A model generated the notes under the pieces. It saw only the letters and a program-made list of their open reading frames with translations. It was not told the origin of the DNA and made no database searches. Source: Megaustenia siamemsis (lineage: Eukaryota; Mollusca; Gastropoda; Stylommatophora; Ariophantidae). Taken from it: a DNA stretch of 64,000 nt. The stretch lies in contig JAVIAB010000073.1 in assembly GCA_032433765.1 (NCBI GenBank), positions 59,698,052 to 59,762,051 on the forward strand. The letters are read 5' to 3'. Each line of letters begins with the position of its first letter. The stretch's first letter is position 1. The position numbers were made by a program, and so were the translations under genes. Shown here one piece after another: positions 1 through 11,095 of the stretch.

Positions 1-470
1 TGCACCGTACATCTGCGTAGTATGCACGGCTCAAAAACCATAACCACTACTAGTTTGTTGTTGTTTTTTTTTGTTGGAATTTGATATGTAGGGGTGTCAA
101 AAAATATGTTTGGGGTATGCCTTGAGGTTATATTTCAATTTTCTATCGATTGCACGTGCTGCACCGTACATCTGCGTAGTATGAACGGCTCAAAAACCAC
201 TATACCACTACTAGTTTTTGTTGATTTTTTGATGGAGTTTGATATGTAGGGGTGTCAAATATTATGTTTGGGGTATGCCTTGAGGTTATATTTCAATTTT
301 TTATCGATTGCACGTGCTGCACCGTACATCTGCGTAGTATGAACGGCTCAAAAACCACTATACCACTACTAGTTTTTTGTTGATTTTTTGATGGAGTTTG
401 ATATGTAGGGGTGTCAAATATTATGTTTGGGGTATGCCTTGAGGTTATATTTCAATTTTTTATCGATTTC
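1..470. repeat. Satellite, 158-bp unit, 3 copies
   Basis: Three head-to-tail copies, with the marker tgcaccgtacatctgcgtag at 1, 160 and 318. The first copy may continue left of the window. Units differ by a few substitutions and short T-run indels. The right half of each unit (ggggtatgccttgaggtta and what follows) reappears in the next satellite, so the two families are related. No reading frame is open through it. Confidence 0.93.
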
Positions 471-1190
471 AGGGGCGTAACCCTCAAAAATGGTAAGGGG
501 GGTTACAATTTCAAAAGTGATTTTTAAGTTAATTTTTGATGTGGGGATGTCTAAAATAAAGTTTTAGGTAAGCCTACGTGCTAAATTTACGATTTTTATC
601 GATTTCAGGGGCGTAACCCTCAAAAATGGTAAGGGGGGTTACAATTTCAAAAGTGATTGTTAAGTAAATTTTGGTGTGGGGATGTCTAAAATAAAGTTTT
701 AGGTAAGTCTACGTGCTAAATTTACGATTTTTATCGATTTCAGGGGCGTAACCCTAAAAAATGGTAAGGGGGGTTACATTTTCAAAAGTGATTTTTAAGT
801 TAATTTTTGGTGTGGGGATGTCTAAAATAAAGTTTTAGGTAAGTCTACGTGCTAAATTTACGATTTTTATCGATTTCAGTGGCGTAACCCTAAAAAATGG
901 TAAGGGGGTAAAATCCTAAAAGTGGTTTTTAATGTAAATCTTTGTTATGGGGATGTCTAAAATAAAGTTTGGGGTATGCCTTGAGGTTATATTTCAATTT
1001 TTTATCAATTCCATGGGCGTAACCCTAAAAAATGGTAAGGGGGTAACAATTTCAAAAGTGATTTTTAAGTAAATTTTTGGTGTGGGGATGTCTAAAATAA
1101 AGTTTTAGGTAAGCCTGCGTGCTAAATTAACGCTTTTTATCGATTCCATGGGCGTAACCCTAAAAAAAATGATAAGGGGGTAAACTCATA
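471..1190. repeat. Satellite, 135/136-bp unit, about 5 copies
   Basis: The marker ggcgtaacccta/tcaaaaatgg recurs with spacings of 136, 135, 136, 135 and 135 bp, starting near 471, 607, 742, 878, 1013 and 1148. The copy ending near 1012 carries the tail of the neighbouring 158-bp family instead of its own (see findings). The last copy decays into unique sequence near 1190. Confidence 0.92.
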
Positions 1191-1714
1191 AAATTGCCAT
1201 CATACGTCAAAATCTTTTTAGTAACACATCGGGTATTGCCTCAGAGGTCAGTTCTATTTTTAGTAACACCTCTAGGGTTTCAAGTGTATATATCTGAGAA
1301 GCTTGTAATCAGACATACGCTTACAGTTGTTGCCGATGGATGTGTCTCGTACCTTCAAACACATAAAAGTAAGTGTTATCTTAGATCTTTAATGTTATAG
1401 TATGTTACTTTAGTAACCTATTTTCGAAAAGTTGTTTTTTTTTTTAGTATCCACGTGTTATTTGTGTAACCTAAAATTATAGTCATCATCTAGTTTTAAG
1501 ACATAGAGAGACACAGGGGCTGCGTTACTTTCACACACAAGCTCAAATAACGTGACAGGGTTAGACAAACCCTTGTTAGTTAACAACAGAAATGACTTTG
1601 AAACGTTTATCGATAGATTAAATGAAAGTGATATATTAGGTTATACAGACAAAAATAGGGCGACAATCAAATACACATTGGAAGCCTTAGTCAGTACGAG
1701 TGTTTTTCAGCCTT
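1191..1714. other. Non-repetitive stretch, no recognised gene
   Basis: Unique AT-rich sequence. A frame open from about 1552 (GTG, no ATG) reads TGLDKPLLVNNRNDFETFID and runs on into the 21-bp array. Its first 50 codons look less biased than the array, but I recognise no family, no splice sites and no start, so it is not called as a gene. Confidence 0.5.
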
Positions 1715-1886
1715 TGCTTCCTAGGTTTCTGCCCTTGCCTCCTAGGTTTCTGACCTTGCCTCCTAGGTTTCTGTCTTTGCCTCTTAGGTTTCTGCCCTTA
1801 CCTACTAGGTTTCTGCCCTTGCCTCCTAGGTTTCTGACCTCGCCTCCTAGGTTTCTGCCCTTGCCTCTTAGGTTTCTGCCCTTGCC
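1715..1886. repeat. Minisatellite, 21-bp unit, about 8 copies
   Basis: The unit is cctaggtttctgcccttgcct with scattered substitutions. Because 21 is a multiple of three, both strands stay open (PRFLPLP on plus, RNLGGKG on minus). This openness is a by-product of the period and is not evidence of coding. Confidence 0.93.
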
Positions 1887-2325
1887 CACGACCTCTCGAA
1901 CCACGCACTTAACAAACTACAAACTTAATAAACCACAAACTCACGAACAACGAACTTAACAAACCACGAACCACGGACTTACCGAACCCTCAACTCACGA
2001 ACCACGAACCACAACCCCACGAACCACGGACTTAACGAACCCTCAACTCACGAACCGCGAACCACAACCCCTACGAACCATGGACTTAACGAACCATCAG
2101 CTAACGAACCACGAACCACAACCCCACGAACCACGGACTTAACGAACCATCAACTAACGAACCACAAACCACAACCCCACGAACCACGGACTTAACGAAC
2201 CCTCAACTCACGAACCGCGAACCACAACCCCTACGAACCATGGACTTAACGAACCATCAACTAACGAACCACGAACCATAACCCCACGAACCACGGACTT
2301 AACGAATCATCAACTAACGAACCGA
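1887..2325. repeat. Minisatellite, 53/54-bp unit built on cgaacca
   Basis: The marker ggacttaacgaacc recurs at about 2028, 2082 and 2135 and onward to about 2291, about 53 bp apart. Inside each unit a shorter motif (acgaaccac) is itself repeated, so the array grew in two steps. Two unit types (catggactt and cacggactt) partly alternate. Confidence 0.88.
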
Positions 2326-2875
2326 GGTCAGTTATCACGATAACAGTAATCCTCTTCTCCGATTAGTTAATCCAGAGGTCAGTCATTTCGTTGATGGGTG
2401 TCCGATAGAAATCTTCTTCTCTGATTGGTTAACCTAGATATTAGTCGAGGGTGGAATAGTATCGTCCAAATTTTATTTACCAGATTATATTTAAACTAGT
2501 CGGATGTGAGACTTCGTGTTATAAGTGCGCTTGATTCACGGACGTTTATTTTCGTAGTACTTCAGTCTAGCGGTCTGTGTTGTAGTGGAATATTTTACGG
2601 TGTAAGTTGAATTTTTTTCTGTTTTTCTCTTAGCTCATAACGATGTGATAGGTTATCATTAAAGGAATTTCAGTTGTATTAATGGGTGATGTGTATAAAG
2701 TACGTATGTTACGCCTTGTCGAGTGTATTATTCCTTCGTTTTTCATATGTTTATCTTATTGGTTCTTTAAAAAGTAGATATTTCTATTCTTTTTGTAATT
2801 GATATTCAATGTTATTAATGTGTTACACTGGTGGTAAGGTAAAAATACGAATGAAGGCGGAACGCTAGGCGAGGT

Positions 2876-2877
<2 letters not shown>
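2326..2877. other. Non-repetitive AT-rich stretch
   Basis: No open frame of note, no tRNA-like promoter box and no transposon signature was seen. It separates the cgaacca array from the GA-rich block. Confidence 0.5.
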
Positions 2878-2922
<45 letters not shown>

Positions 2923-2968
2923 GAAAGGTGGAATGGTAGGAGAGAAGTCTAGTAGGGGTTAGAAGAGC

Positions 2969-3000
<32 letters not shown>

Positions 3001-3160
3001 AGCGTATGAGAAAGAAGGCGAGATGCTATGTATTAATGGTGAGAATAATCAAGTGTTACAATAGGGGGGACGCTAAAAATATGAGGGAGGGCGGAGGAGC
3101 TAAAGGGAGAGGCGGAGGGTGGACTGATAGGTTAGAAGTCTAAGAGAGGATAGGGGAGAA

Positions 3161-3194
<34 letters not shown>

Positions 3195-3267
3195 AAGGCG
3201 CGATGCTAGGGATAAATGGAGAGAATGAGTAAGTGTTTCAATGGAGGGAAATCTAGTCTGGAATAGT

Positions 3268-3323
<56 letters not shown>

Positions 3324-3405
3324 GGCGAGAGAGAGAGAGAGATAGCGAACCACTAACACCGAGGAACATATTTACACTACCAGCTAAGACTAACCAGTAA
3401 TCTCT

Positions 3406-3445
<40 letters not shown>

Positions 3446-3701
3446 AGCCTATGAGAAAGAAGGCGAGATGCTATGTATTAATGGTGCGAATAATCAAGTG
3501 TTACAATAGGAGGGACGCTAAAAATATGAGGGAGGGCGGGGGAGCTAAAGAGAGAGGCGGAGGGTGGAGTGATAGGTTAGAAGTCTAAGAGAGGATAGGG
3601 GAGAAAGCGAGAGAGAGAGAGAGAGAAGGAAGGCGCGATGATATGGATAAATGGAGAGAATGAGTAAGTGTTTCAATGGAAGGAAATCTAGGCTGGAATA
3701 G

Positions 3702-3739
<38 letters not shown>

Positions 3740-3837
3740 AAGAGAGAAAGAGAGAGAGAGAGAGAGAGATAGCGAACCACTAACACCGAGGAACATATTT
3801 ACACTACCAGCTTAGACTAACCAGTAATCTCTAACTG
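2878..3837. repeat. GA-rich block with a duplicated ~400-bp segment
   Basis: (GA)n runs interrupt a longer complex sequence that is present twice. The first copy is about 3001-3410 and the second about 3446-3837 (offset 445 bp at the left end, 427 bp at the right). Shared landmarks are atgagaaagaaggcgagatg, gaggataggggagaaagcg and cagtaatctctaactg. The change in offset comes from different GA-run lengths. A third partial copy may start near 2820. The minus-strand frames of poly-Ser/Leu are products of the GA runs and not genes. Confidence 0.85.
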
Positions 3838-4298
3838 TTTCACCCTCATGCTTCATTTATGGTACAACGTTAAGCAGACACCCAACTACATAGCTATAAA
3901 TAAATGTTATCCCTGTACTATATATTTATATTTACTCGGTGTACTAAATATGTTTGTAATGTTATATAATATCAATGTATGTTATACACCTATTGAGATA
4001 ATAAAGAATAAAATATATCTTTGTCTTCTGTTTTATATTGATTGTTTTTCATTGATGTTGTATAATCTACTAACCTATCACTATCGCTCAAGTACACCAA
4101 GAACTCCAAAGTCAGCATACACCAGACATAAACACGTCACTTCCGGGGTCACCGGGCCTAGAGGTCAACACCTCGACACGAAATGTCACGGTTAACTCCC
4201 CCTGCGCCACACGCTTTATGCGCGCCGCGCGCCGCCCTATATATCTTTGTTAAATTAGCGCCACAATTCGGGTCAAATCCTTCCTGGTATACTACTCA
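3838..4298. other. AT-rich stretch with a short GC-rich patch
   Basis: 3838-4080 is very AT-rich. 4130-4230 turns GC-rich (gcgcgccgcgcgccgcc at about 4219) just before the tRNA-like sequence at 4299 and may be the body of that SINE read from the minus strand. A 115-codon plus-strand frame here has no recognisable similarity. Confidence 0.4.
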
Positions 4299-4375
4299 GG
4301 TGTCCTCGCCAGGGTACGAACCCCGGCTGTTGCCGTGGTAAGCCAACCGCCTATCGATTGCGCTAACCGGACACC
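4299..4375 (-). mobile_element. tRNA-derived SINE head
   Basis: Read on the minus strand this is 77 nt that begins ggtgtcc and ends ggacacc, a perfect 7-bp acceptor-like stem. It holds an A-box-like ttagcgcaatcgatagg and a B-box-like ggttcgtaccc. The spacing of the T arm and the anticodon arm does not give a proper cloverleaf, so it is better read as the RNA polymerase III promoter head of a SINE than as a working tRNA gene. The body would lie to the left (4100-4298). Boundaries are uncertain. Confidence 0.6.
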
Positions 4376-4764
4376 CCAATATCGTTATCGGTTTTCAGGT
4401 AATTCCTCATATAATAAGTAGTTTAAGTATTTAGTGCATGTCTCTGTAGAATAGGTACCAGTTTTCCTGTGTAAATTGAAGAATCTGCCATTTTGATCGT
4501 AGATCCACGACCTGAGTCTTATTTCTATGTACATCATTATCATGTGTCGGGAATCGTAGTGTTAACAGTCATTTATTTGCATACCTATTTGTTTTTGAAA
4601 ACATTTCAACACTTACACACTTTTATTCTACTATCAACACATTTAATCAGAACACCAGTGGCACAGTGGCAGCGCCCTGGCTTGGCGTCAAATGAACTTG
4701 GGTTCTATATATGTAGACGTTTAGGCAGAAGATGTGTAAGATGTAAACAAGGGGAGGGAATGGT

Positions 4765-5025
4765 AAAAAAAAATAAAGCAAAGAGCCCCCGTCATGCCAA
4801 GTGGTGTAAAGGAATATGGTGTTAGTGAACAAAAATTTTACAGACCTTCAGCACATGATCTTTGGGGTAATGTGGTCGGTATTACGCCCGTGCCGTTTTA
4901 CTTTCCCAGAAAATATCCGGTATCCATTTAAGGCTGGGTGAAACCGGAAGCCGTCGGTTAGGGTCGAACCCTACCTCTTGTCCTTTGTAGTCCAGTTCAC
5001 TAACCACTGAGCAATCGCGGCTCCC
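4765..5025 (-). mobile_element. SINE-A, full-length copy
   Basis: A tRNA-derived SINE on the minus strand. The head at 5025 reads gggagccgcgattgctcag with A box tgctcagtggttag and B box ggttcgaccct. The body runs leftward to an oligo-A stretch on the plus strand, which is oligo-T in the element's own orientation. The same element is at 43811-44070 in the other orientation, and its 3' third is at 63272-63376. Flanks at 4749-4764 and 5028-5043 match 14 of 16 bases (aaggggagggaatggt against aaggggagagaatgat), consistent with an aged TSD. It is non-autonomous and needs LINE enzymes in trans. Confidence 0.9.
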
Positions 5026-5390
5026 ATAAGGGGAGAGAATGATGAATTGTAAATAGTATGAAGAGTTGACTCAACTTGAGAGATAGGTCAACGACACAAT
5101 GGATGGACGAACCTGTGTACATACAGAAATAAGATCGGGGGAAGGGAAAGGGGGGGGGGGGAACTACTACACGGGATCGCTAGGTGGGATTGTGGGAGAA
5201 TAGAATTGTGTTGGTTGTCAGAGCACGAAAAATTGTCTAGCAGAAGATGTCAGAGCGATTTTTGTGAAGACAGAAGGCTTATTACAGGGAGGCACAAGCC
5301 CAGGATTGGCATTAGATAGGTTCTCTATATTAGATTTATATCAGGGCACTTTATCCACGCACTAATATTGTATATCTACTCACTGGAGTC
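5026..5390. other. Non-repetitive stretch with a poly-G run
   Basis: No gene or transposon was recognised. A run of about ten G lies near 5151-5160. Confidence 0.5.
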
Positions 5391-5750
5391 TGTAGAAATG
5401 TGGTTTTACAAAAGAATGTTGAGAATACCATGGACAGCTAAGAAGAGTAATGAAAACGTTCTGAAAGAGGCCAAAGCAAAAGGAGAGATAATTTCCAATA
5501 TTAGGAAGAAACAAACAATCATCATTTTTTTGGCCATGGAATGAGAAGAGAACAGCTGGAATATATTTAAGAACTGGGAAAATTGAGGGACGAAGAGATA
5601 GAGGTAAGCAAAGAGAAAAGATACCAGACAGCTTAAGAGAATGGCTTGATAGAAGGTCAACAACAGAAATGATAAATAACTGTCGTGATCGAAAGTTGTG
5701 GAGAGACATGGTCACCTACGCCAGCAGGCTCGGTACTTGATGATGATATA
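5391..5750 (+). mobile_element. LINE-A 3' end (RTE-like pol C-terminus), decayed
   Basis: This encodes the region downstream of the reverse transcriptase in a LINE repeated many times in this window. Readable landmarks in order are YKRMLRIPWTAKKSNENVL, then SNIRKKQ, then MRREQLEYI, then GRRDRGKQREKIPDSLREWL, then KLWRDMVTYASRLGT and a TGA stop. A frameshift near 5527 (GHxMRR) and another near 5568 break the frame. The stop codon is the first unit of a short TGATGATGA tail that marks the retrotransposed 3' end. The copy is 5'-truncated at about 5391 with no RT core, so it cannot move. RTE-like assignment rests on related copies with an endonuclease and is inference. Confidence 0.85.
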
Positions 5751-5975
5751 ATTTAGTGACATCTTATACAAGATGGCGTTGATAAATGTTATTAAAAGTC
5801 ACTGATGTCTTGAACAATGTGTTTGTTGTTAATTATAACGATGTGAATAATGCATCTAACGTGTTGTATTTTGCTATCACTTAACCGTTGTTAGTGATCA
5901 GATGTTCTCACGTCCAGTTTATCGTGTAGCAATGTTATTGAGAGTCGACTTGTTACTTAGTCCATAAGTTCCGTC

Positions 5976-7727
5976 ATCTTGTTTCTATGTAATAATTAAC
6001 TAGTCTTGTTTCTATGTAATAATTAACTAGTTTTGTTTCTGTGTAATAATTAACTAGTTTTGTTTCTGTGTAATAATTAACTAGTTTTGTTTCTGTGTAA
6101 TAATTAACTAGTCTTGTTTCTATGTAATAATTAACTAGTCTTGTTTCTGTGTAATAATTAACTAGTTTTGTTTCTGTGTAATAATTATCTAGTCTTGTTT
6201 ATATATAATAATTAACTAGTCTTGTTTCTGTGTAATAATTAACTAGTCTTGTTTCTATGTAATAATTAACTAGTCTTGTTTCTATGTAATAATTAACTAG
6301 TCTTGTTTCTATGTAATAATTAACTAGTTTTGTTTCTGTGTAATAATTAACTAGTTTTGTTTCTGTGTAATAATTAACTAGTTTTGTTTCTGTGTAATAA
6401 TTAACTGGTTTTGTTTCTGTGTAATAATTAACTAGTTTTGTTTCTGTGTAATAATTGACTAGTCTTGTTTCTATATAATAATTATCTAGTCTTGTTTCTA
6501 TGTAATAATTAACTAGTTTTGTTTCTATGTAATAATTGACTAGTCTTGTTTCTATATAATAATTATCTAGTCTTGTTTCTATGTAATAATTAACTAGTTT
6601 TGTTTCTGTGTAATAATTAACTAGTTTTGTTTCTATATAATAATTATCTAGTCTTGTTTATATATAATAATTATCTAGTCTTGTTTCTGTGTAATAATTA
6701 ACTAGTTTTGTTTCTGTGTAATAATTAACTAGTTTTGTTTCTATATAATAATTATCTAGTCTTGTTTCTATATAATAATTAACTAGTCTTGTTTCTATAT
6801 AATAATTAACTAGTCTTGTTTCTGTGTAATAATTGACTAGTCTTGTTTCTATATAATAATTAACTAGTTTTGTTTCTATGTAATAATTAACTAGTTTTGT
6901 TTCTGTGTAATAATTAACTAGTCTTGTTTCTATATAATAATTATCTAGTCTTGTTTATATATAATAATTAACTAGTCTTGTTTCTGTGTAATAATTAACG
7001 AGTCTTGTTTCTATATAATAATTAACTAGTCTTGTTTATATATAATAATTAACTAGTCTTGTTTATATATAATAATTATCTAGTCTTGTTTATATATAAT
7101 AATTAACTAGTCTTGTTTCTATATAATAATTAACTAGTCTTGTTTATATATAATAATTAACTAGTCTTGTTTCTATATAATAATTAACTAGTCTTAATTC
7201 TATATAATAATTAACTAGTCTTGTTTATATATAATAATTAACTAGTCTTAATTCTATATAATAATTAACTAGTCTTGTTTCTATATAATAATTAACTAGT
7301 CTTAATTCTATATAATAATTAACTAGTCTTGTTTATATATAATAATTAACTAGTCTTGTTTCTATATAATAATTAACTAGTCTTGTTTATAATAATAATT
7401 AACTAGTCTTGTTTATATATAATAATTAACTAGTCTTGTTTCTATATAATAATTAATAGTCTTGTTTCTATGTAATAATTAACTAGTCTTGTTTCTATAT
7501 AATAATTAACTAGTCTTGTTTCTATATAATAATTATCTGGTCCTGTTTCTAAGTAATAATTAAATAGTCTTGATTCTATGTAATAATTAACTAGTCTTGT
7601 TTCTATGTAATAATTAACTAGTCTTGTTTCTATATAATAATTAAACAGTCTTGTTTCTATATAATAATTAACTAGTCTTGTTTCTATGTAATAATTAACT
7701 AGTCTTGTTTGTATGTAATAAATAGTC
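5976..7727. repeat. Minisatellite, 27-bp unit, about 65 copies
   Basis: The unit is ttgtttctatgtaataatta plus actagtc, with two common variants (tctgtgt and tatatat for tctatgt). Variants cluster along the array: tctgtgt is frequent to about 6900 and tatatat dominates 6950-7450, as expected from local amplification. With a period of nine codons the right end stays open on the minus strand (YYIETRLVN repeats), which I do not regard as a gene. Confidence 0.95.
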
Positions 7728-7983
7728 TTGCAGCAGTTGTAGAGCAGAAGCACCAATACCTAATCACAGGAAGTGGAGACCAAGCAGTGCATTAGCCGTT
7801 AGACGTTAACCACAGTGTGAAGGATAAAATAACCACTTGAAGTGAAGCACGATCCCCTGAAACGGTTTGCAACCAACCATGAGAAGGACGCTCAATGATA
7901 GTGAAGGAACATCAAGCCACCAAGATGATCAAAACAGACGCCCATAATAGTAAATAATCAAGACAAATACTAGGATAAGGAGG
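7728..7983. other. Non-repetitive stretch
   Basis: No gene is recognised between the 27-bp array and the SINE-domain fragment. Confidence 0.45.
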
Positions 7984-8110
7984 AGACTCCTTCCATTCAA
8001 ACTTTAAGTTCTCTAGTCGACCCAGCTGGAAAAAAATTGGTACATGACTCGCTGTGCTGGGGAAGGTAATAGTATTGAGGAAAAGTACAGACATTCCCGC
8101 CTTCAAAAAA
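7984..8110 (+). mobile_element. SINE central-domain fragment
   Basis: The stretch gtcgacccagctgg, then aaaaattggtac, then ctggggaaggtaata matches the central part of SINE-B (43484-43540) and, more loosely, SINE-A (gtaccgga, gggaaagtaa). The tRNA-like head is not recognisable upstream, so this is an old or 5'-truncated copy. The call depends on this internal comparison. Confidence 0.55.
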
Positions 8111-9104
8111 TGTGGTGAAATTTAATGTTAATTCACCCTCCTACTATATTATATGCTGTGTGGCATCCTTTATCTTAGTTACGTTATTGAAGCATCGTGG
8201 AGAGCTTTGTCCTGGACAAAAAGTGTCGCTTCGGTACCTGTTAGCTCATGGCACTGCAGAATTTATGTGATTCTACAACCACACCAGCTATATATCCTCT
8301 TGGCTCTTGGGATACTTTAAATACAGCTTTTCTTTCTTTTTTTTCTTTATGTTTTTTCTTTCCTTTTTCTTCCTTCCTTCATTCCTTCCTTCCTTCCTTC
8401 CTTCCTTCATTTCTTTCTTGTTTTCTTCTATCCCACGACCACAAAGCAGCAATATTTCTTCATTTAGAAGGCGCCTTTAGAAGGAACAAAATAGGTGGAT
8501 CTTGTGAATTATTTCTAATAATAGTAACTTCATATTGGCTTCTTAACCTGGTTGTTTGAAACACAAAGCAATTAAGGAAAGGTCATTGGCCACTGTCTTA
8601 TCAATCAATACAGAAACACTATTTGTTTTCTAGTAGGCAATACAAGTTCTTCAGTTATTGTGTACGGTTTTCCAGCTTTTGCTGGCATAAGAGAAACTTC
8701 AAAGGAAGCCCTCACACTATTTTCCCTGGTAAAGCCAGTTGCCAGTCGTTTTTTTTTTTTTTTTTTTTTACCATTTTCTTAATATCCCGAAGCTCATGCT
8801 CGCTATTTAAAAAAAGAAAAAGAAATGTATGTTCGTTGTGGCATGTGTTTCATGTTTATTGTCAAGAAGTCTTCCCAGTTTTGACGGTTGTATGGCTTTG
8901 TTGGACAATATGTCCTAATGTAAAACACACTGCGGTATCTGCTTGTCTTCGAGGCATGTACACATAACGCTGATCGATCTATAACGGTGATATGTTTTAA
9001 GATGATTGATACTTTTTTTGCTTCGAACAGAATGCCACCTCATTAGTTCTTTTACGTGTCACATTTTGCCAGCGATCCACCCAGGCGTTCAACTAAAATG
9101 TGAT
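8111..9104. other. Mostly unique; CTTT/CCTT-rich tract and poly-T
   Basis: 8335-8430 is a polypyrimidine tract (cttccttcctt). A run of about 21 T lies at 8749-8769. Frames open here (103 and 114 codons on plus) are carried by these tracts and have no recognised similarity. Confidence 0.5.
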
Positions 9105-9396
9105 ACTATATTTACCAATATGATACTAAATCTACCAATATAATGACACTAAATTTACCAATATAATGACACTAAATTTACCAATATAATGACACTAAAT
9201 TTACCAATATAATGATACTAAATTTATCAATATAATGATACTAAATTTATCAATATAATGATACTAAATTTATCAATATAATGATACTAAATTTATCAAT
9301 ATAATGATACTAAATTTACCAATATAATGATACTAAATTTACCAATATGATACAAAATTGACCAATACATTGATACTAAATTTATCAATGTGATAG
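9105..9396. repeat. Minisatellite, 23-bp unit, about 12 copies
   Basis: The unit is aatgatactaaatttaccaa plus tat. The left part has gacact for gatact and the right part has tatcaa for taccaa, so neighbouring units are more alike than distant ones. Confidence 0.92.
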
Positions 9397-9550
9397 AGAA
9401 GTAACATTATCTGACAATAGTGAAATGATTGCACTGATACAAATGAAAGTTCTGCTGTGGAATCAGCTTCACTCCAGTCGAGGATTCTCCATGTCTTCTG
9501 CGTTCATGCAACAACTTCCGCCAAAACGGGTTGGCAAATTCTGTTGACAA

Positions 9551-10033
9551 GGTCGACAATCCAAAGAAATTAGGTTAAATACAAAAATACAAATTTTCAA
9601 CTCAAATGTTAAGTCGGTCCTATTATATGGCTGTGAAACATGGAGAACAACAAAATTGACATTCACGAAGATACAGACTTTCATTAATGGATGCTTACGC
9701 AGAATAAAAGGATGGAAGTGGCAGGACAAAATCACTAACATAGAATTATGGAAATGTACCAGTCAAATACCAGTGGATAAAGAGATACAGAGAAGACGAT
9801 GGCGCTGGATAGGACACACACTACGGAAGCCAACTGAGAGTATTACACAACAGACCCTTTTTTGGAATCCCCAGAGGAAAAGACAAAGAGGAAGACCATG
9901 GAATTCTTGTAGAAGACAGATAGAAGCAGAGATGATGATGATGGGGAAGACATGGAATGATCTTAAAAGAATGACAACAAACAGAATGACTTGGAAAGTA
10001 TTTGTTGAAGACCTATACTCCACTGGGAGCTAA
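9551..10033 (+). mobile_element. LINE-C 3' end, open C-terminal pol frame
   Basis: One uninterrupted frame of about 160 codons runs from SKEIRLNTKIQIFNSNVK through VLLYGCETWRTTK, CLRRIKGWKWQDKITN, RRRWRWIGHTLRK, NPQRKRQRGRPW and ends EDLYSTGS followed by TAA. This is the familiar region downstream of the RT in a LINE common in marine invertebrates (YGCETW and GRPW motifs are hallmarks). The 3' end is followed by (GAA)n. It is 5'-truncated, with no RT catalytic motif. The lack of stops suggests a younger insertion than its relative at 14230-15140. Products of this kind have no host role that can be read here. Confidence 0.88.
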
Positions 10034-10378
10034 AAAAATGAAGAAGAAGAAGAGGAAGAGGTCGACAACCATGAAACCCTCAACGGTGGCAACGTTGACG
10101 AATCCAAACAACTTTCATCGAATAGCGCGTGTACAGTCACCTTCCTTACTTCCGTTTTTTTTTTCGAAAACGCACATTTAAAACAAACAAATAAATGGAA
10201 ACCGTTTAAGCGATTCTGACAACAAATTTAGTCTCTGTAAAAACAGGGCGACATGCAGCCATTTTGAATTGTCGGTTGGCGACCATTAGCCAGGCGAAGT
10301 CCAGAGCGAGACCGGTCCGCAACGTGACCGACAATTCGAATCACCGAAAAGAGAGTGTCCATAGACAATTCCAACTAG
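10034..10378. other. Non-repetitive stretch after the GAA tail
   Basis: (GAA)n at about 10037-10060 belongs to the LINE-C tail. The rest is unique, with one T run near 10156. Confidence 0.5.
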
Positions 10379-10660
10379 ATGGCTGAGTAGTCTAAAGGTA
10401 CGACGTCTGCCTCAGGACACGAATGATCCGAGTTCAAAACCCAGGAAAAAGTAATCCGTGGTTCTTTATGACGTTACCTTCCCCTGATCTTTAGAGCAGT
10501 GAGATGCGATGTCTAACTTTCTGGGATAACTGAAATAAATATGAGGACCCGTGTGCACTCGCGCACGTTAACGAATCTTTGGCAGTTAAAATCGAAAAGA
10601 GTTAGACCATAAATGTGGCCATTGCCCGGACAAAATTGTCTTGAAAAAACTTACCACATG
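10379..10660 (+). mobile_element. SINE-C copy with Leu/Ser-tRNA-like head
   Basis: The head gatggctgagtagtctaaag is A-box-like and is followed about 45 nt later by B-box-like gagttcaaaaccc. The body shares cacgttaacgaa and ggcagttaaaat with copies at 12499 and 24660. The 3' boundary is not clear; the text becomes unrecognisable after gacaaaattgtcttg. Confidence 0.7.
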
Positions 10661-10829
10661 GTGGATGCCGAGCTACGGAGTTCATGCACGTGGGCCAGGA
10701 TTTTTCTTTATATTATCGAGGGGATATCGAAGCTTCCCCTCGACTAGTACGTGATGAGGCTCCATTCTCTTTCACGGTTTCAGCCACATTCGTCTTTCGT
10801 GTCCCGAGCATGCCTCTTGTGTGCCACAC

Positions 10830-11095
10830 ACTTTGCTGTTTTCACTTTCTGGGCCGTTGGTCATTGCTGACTCTTCTGCCCCAACCACACAACAATCTGC
10901 TAAAAGTAATCCTGGAGGGAAAATACAAGGTAAAAGAGGCAGAGGCAGACCAAGACTAACATGGACGAGTAACATCAAAAGATGGACATACCAGCCTATG
11001 ACAACTTGCACCATCAAAGCAAGAGACGGAGCAGAATGGTACTCCATGCTAACCAACCTTCGTTGCGGAGATGGCACTCGATGATAATGATATCG
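10830..11095 (+). mobile_element. LINE-B 3' end fragment
   Basis: Reading with one frameshift near 10890, it encodes HNNLLKVILEGK, GKRGRGRPRLTWTSNIKRWT, YQPMTTCTIKARDGAEW and NLRCGDGTR with a TGA stop inside a TGATAATGATA tail. The same C-terminus on the minus strand at 45650-45960 ends in a long (TGA)n tail. It is 5'-truncated and has no RT motif. LINE-B and LINE-A share the habit of stopping in the tail but differ in sequence. Confidence 0.83.

Noticed and set aside
1552..1714. Possible exon (TGLDKPLLVNNRNDFETFID...)
   Set aside because: Looks somewhat protein-like but has no ATG, no recognised family and no convincing splice sites, and runs into a minisatellite; kept only as a note.
3132..3796. 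Minus-strand frames rich in Ser and Leu, membrane-like
   Set aside because: They are translations of (GA)n runs.
4299..4375. Functional tRNA gene
   Set aside because: Acceptor ends pair, but the T and anticodon arms do not fold properly; a SINE head is the better reading. The same applies at 10379, 28935, 43811 and 47890.
5976..7727. CRISPR-like array
   Set aside because: The repeats are contiguous with no spacers, and the context is animal mobile-element DNA. The same holds for all other arrays here.
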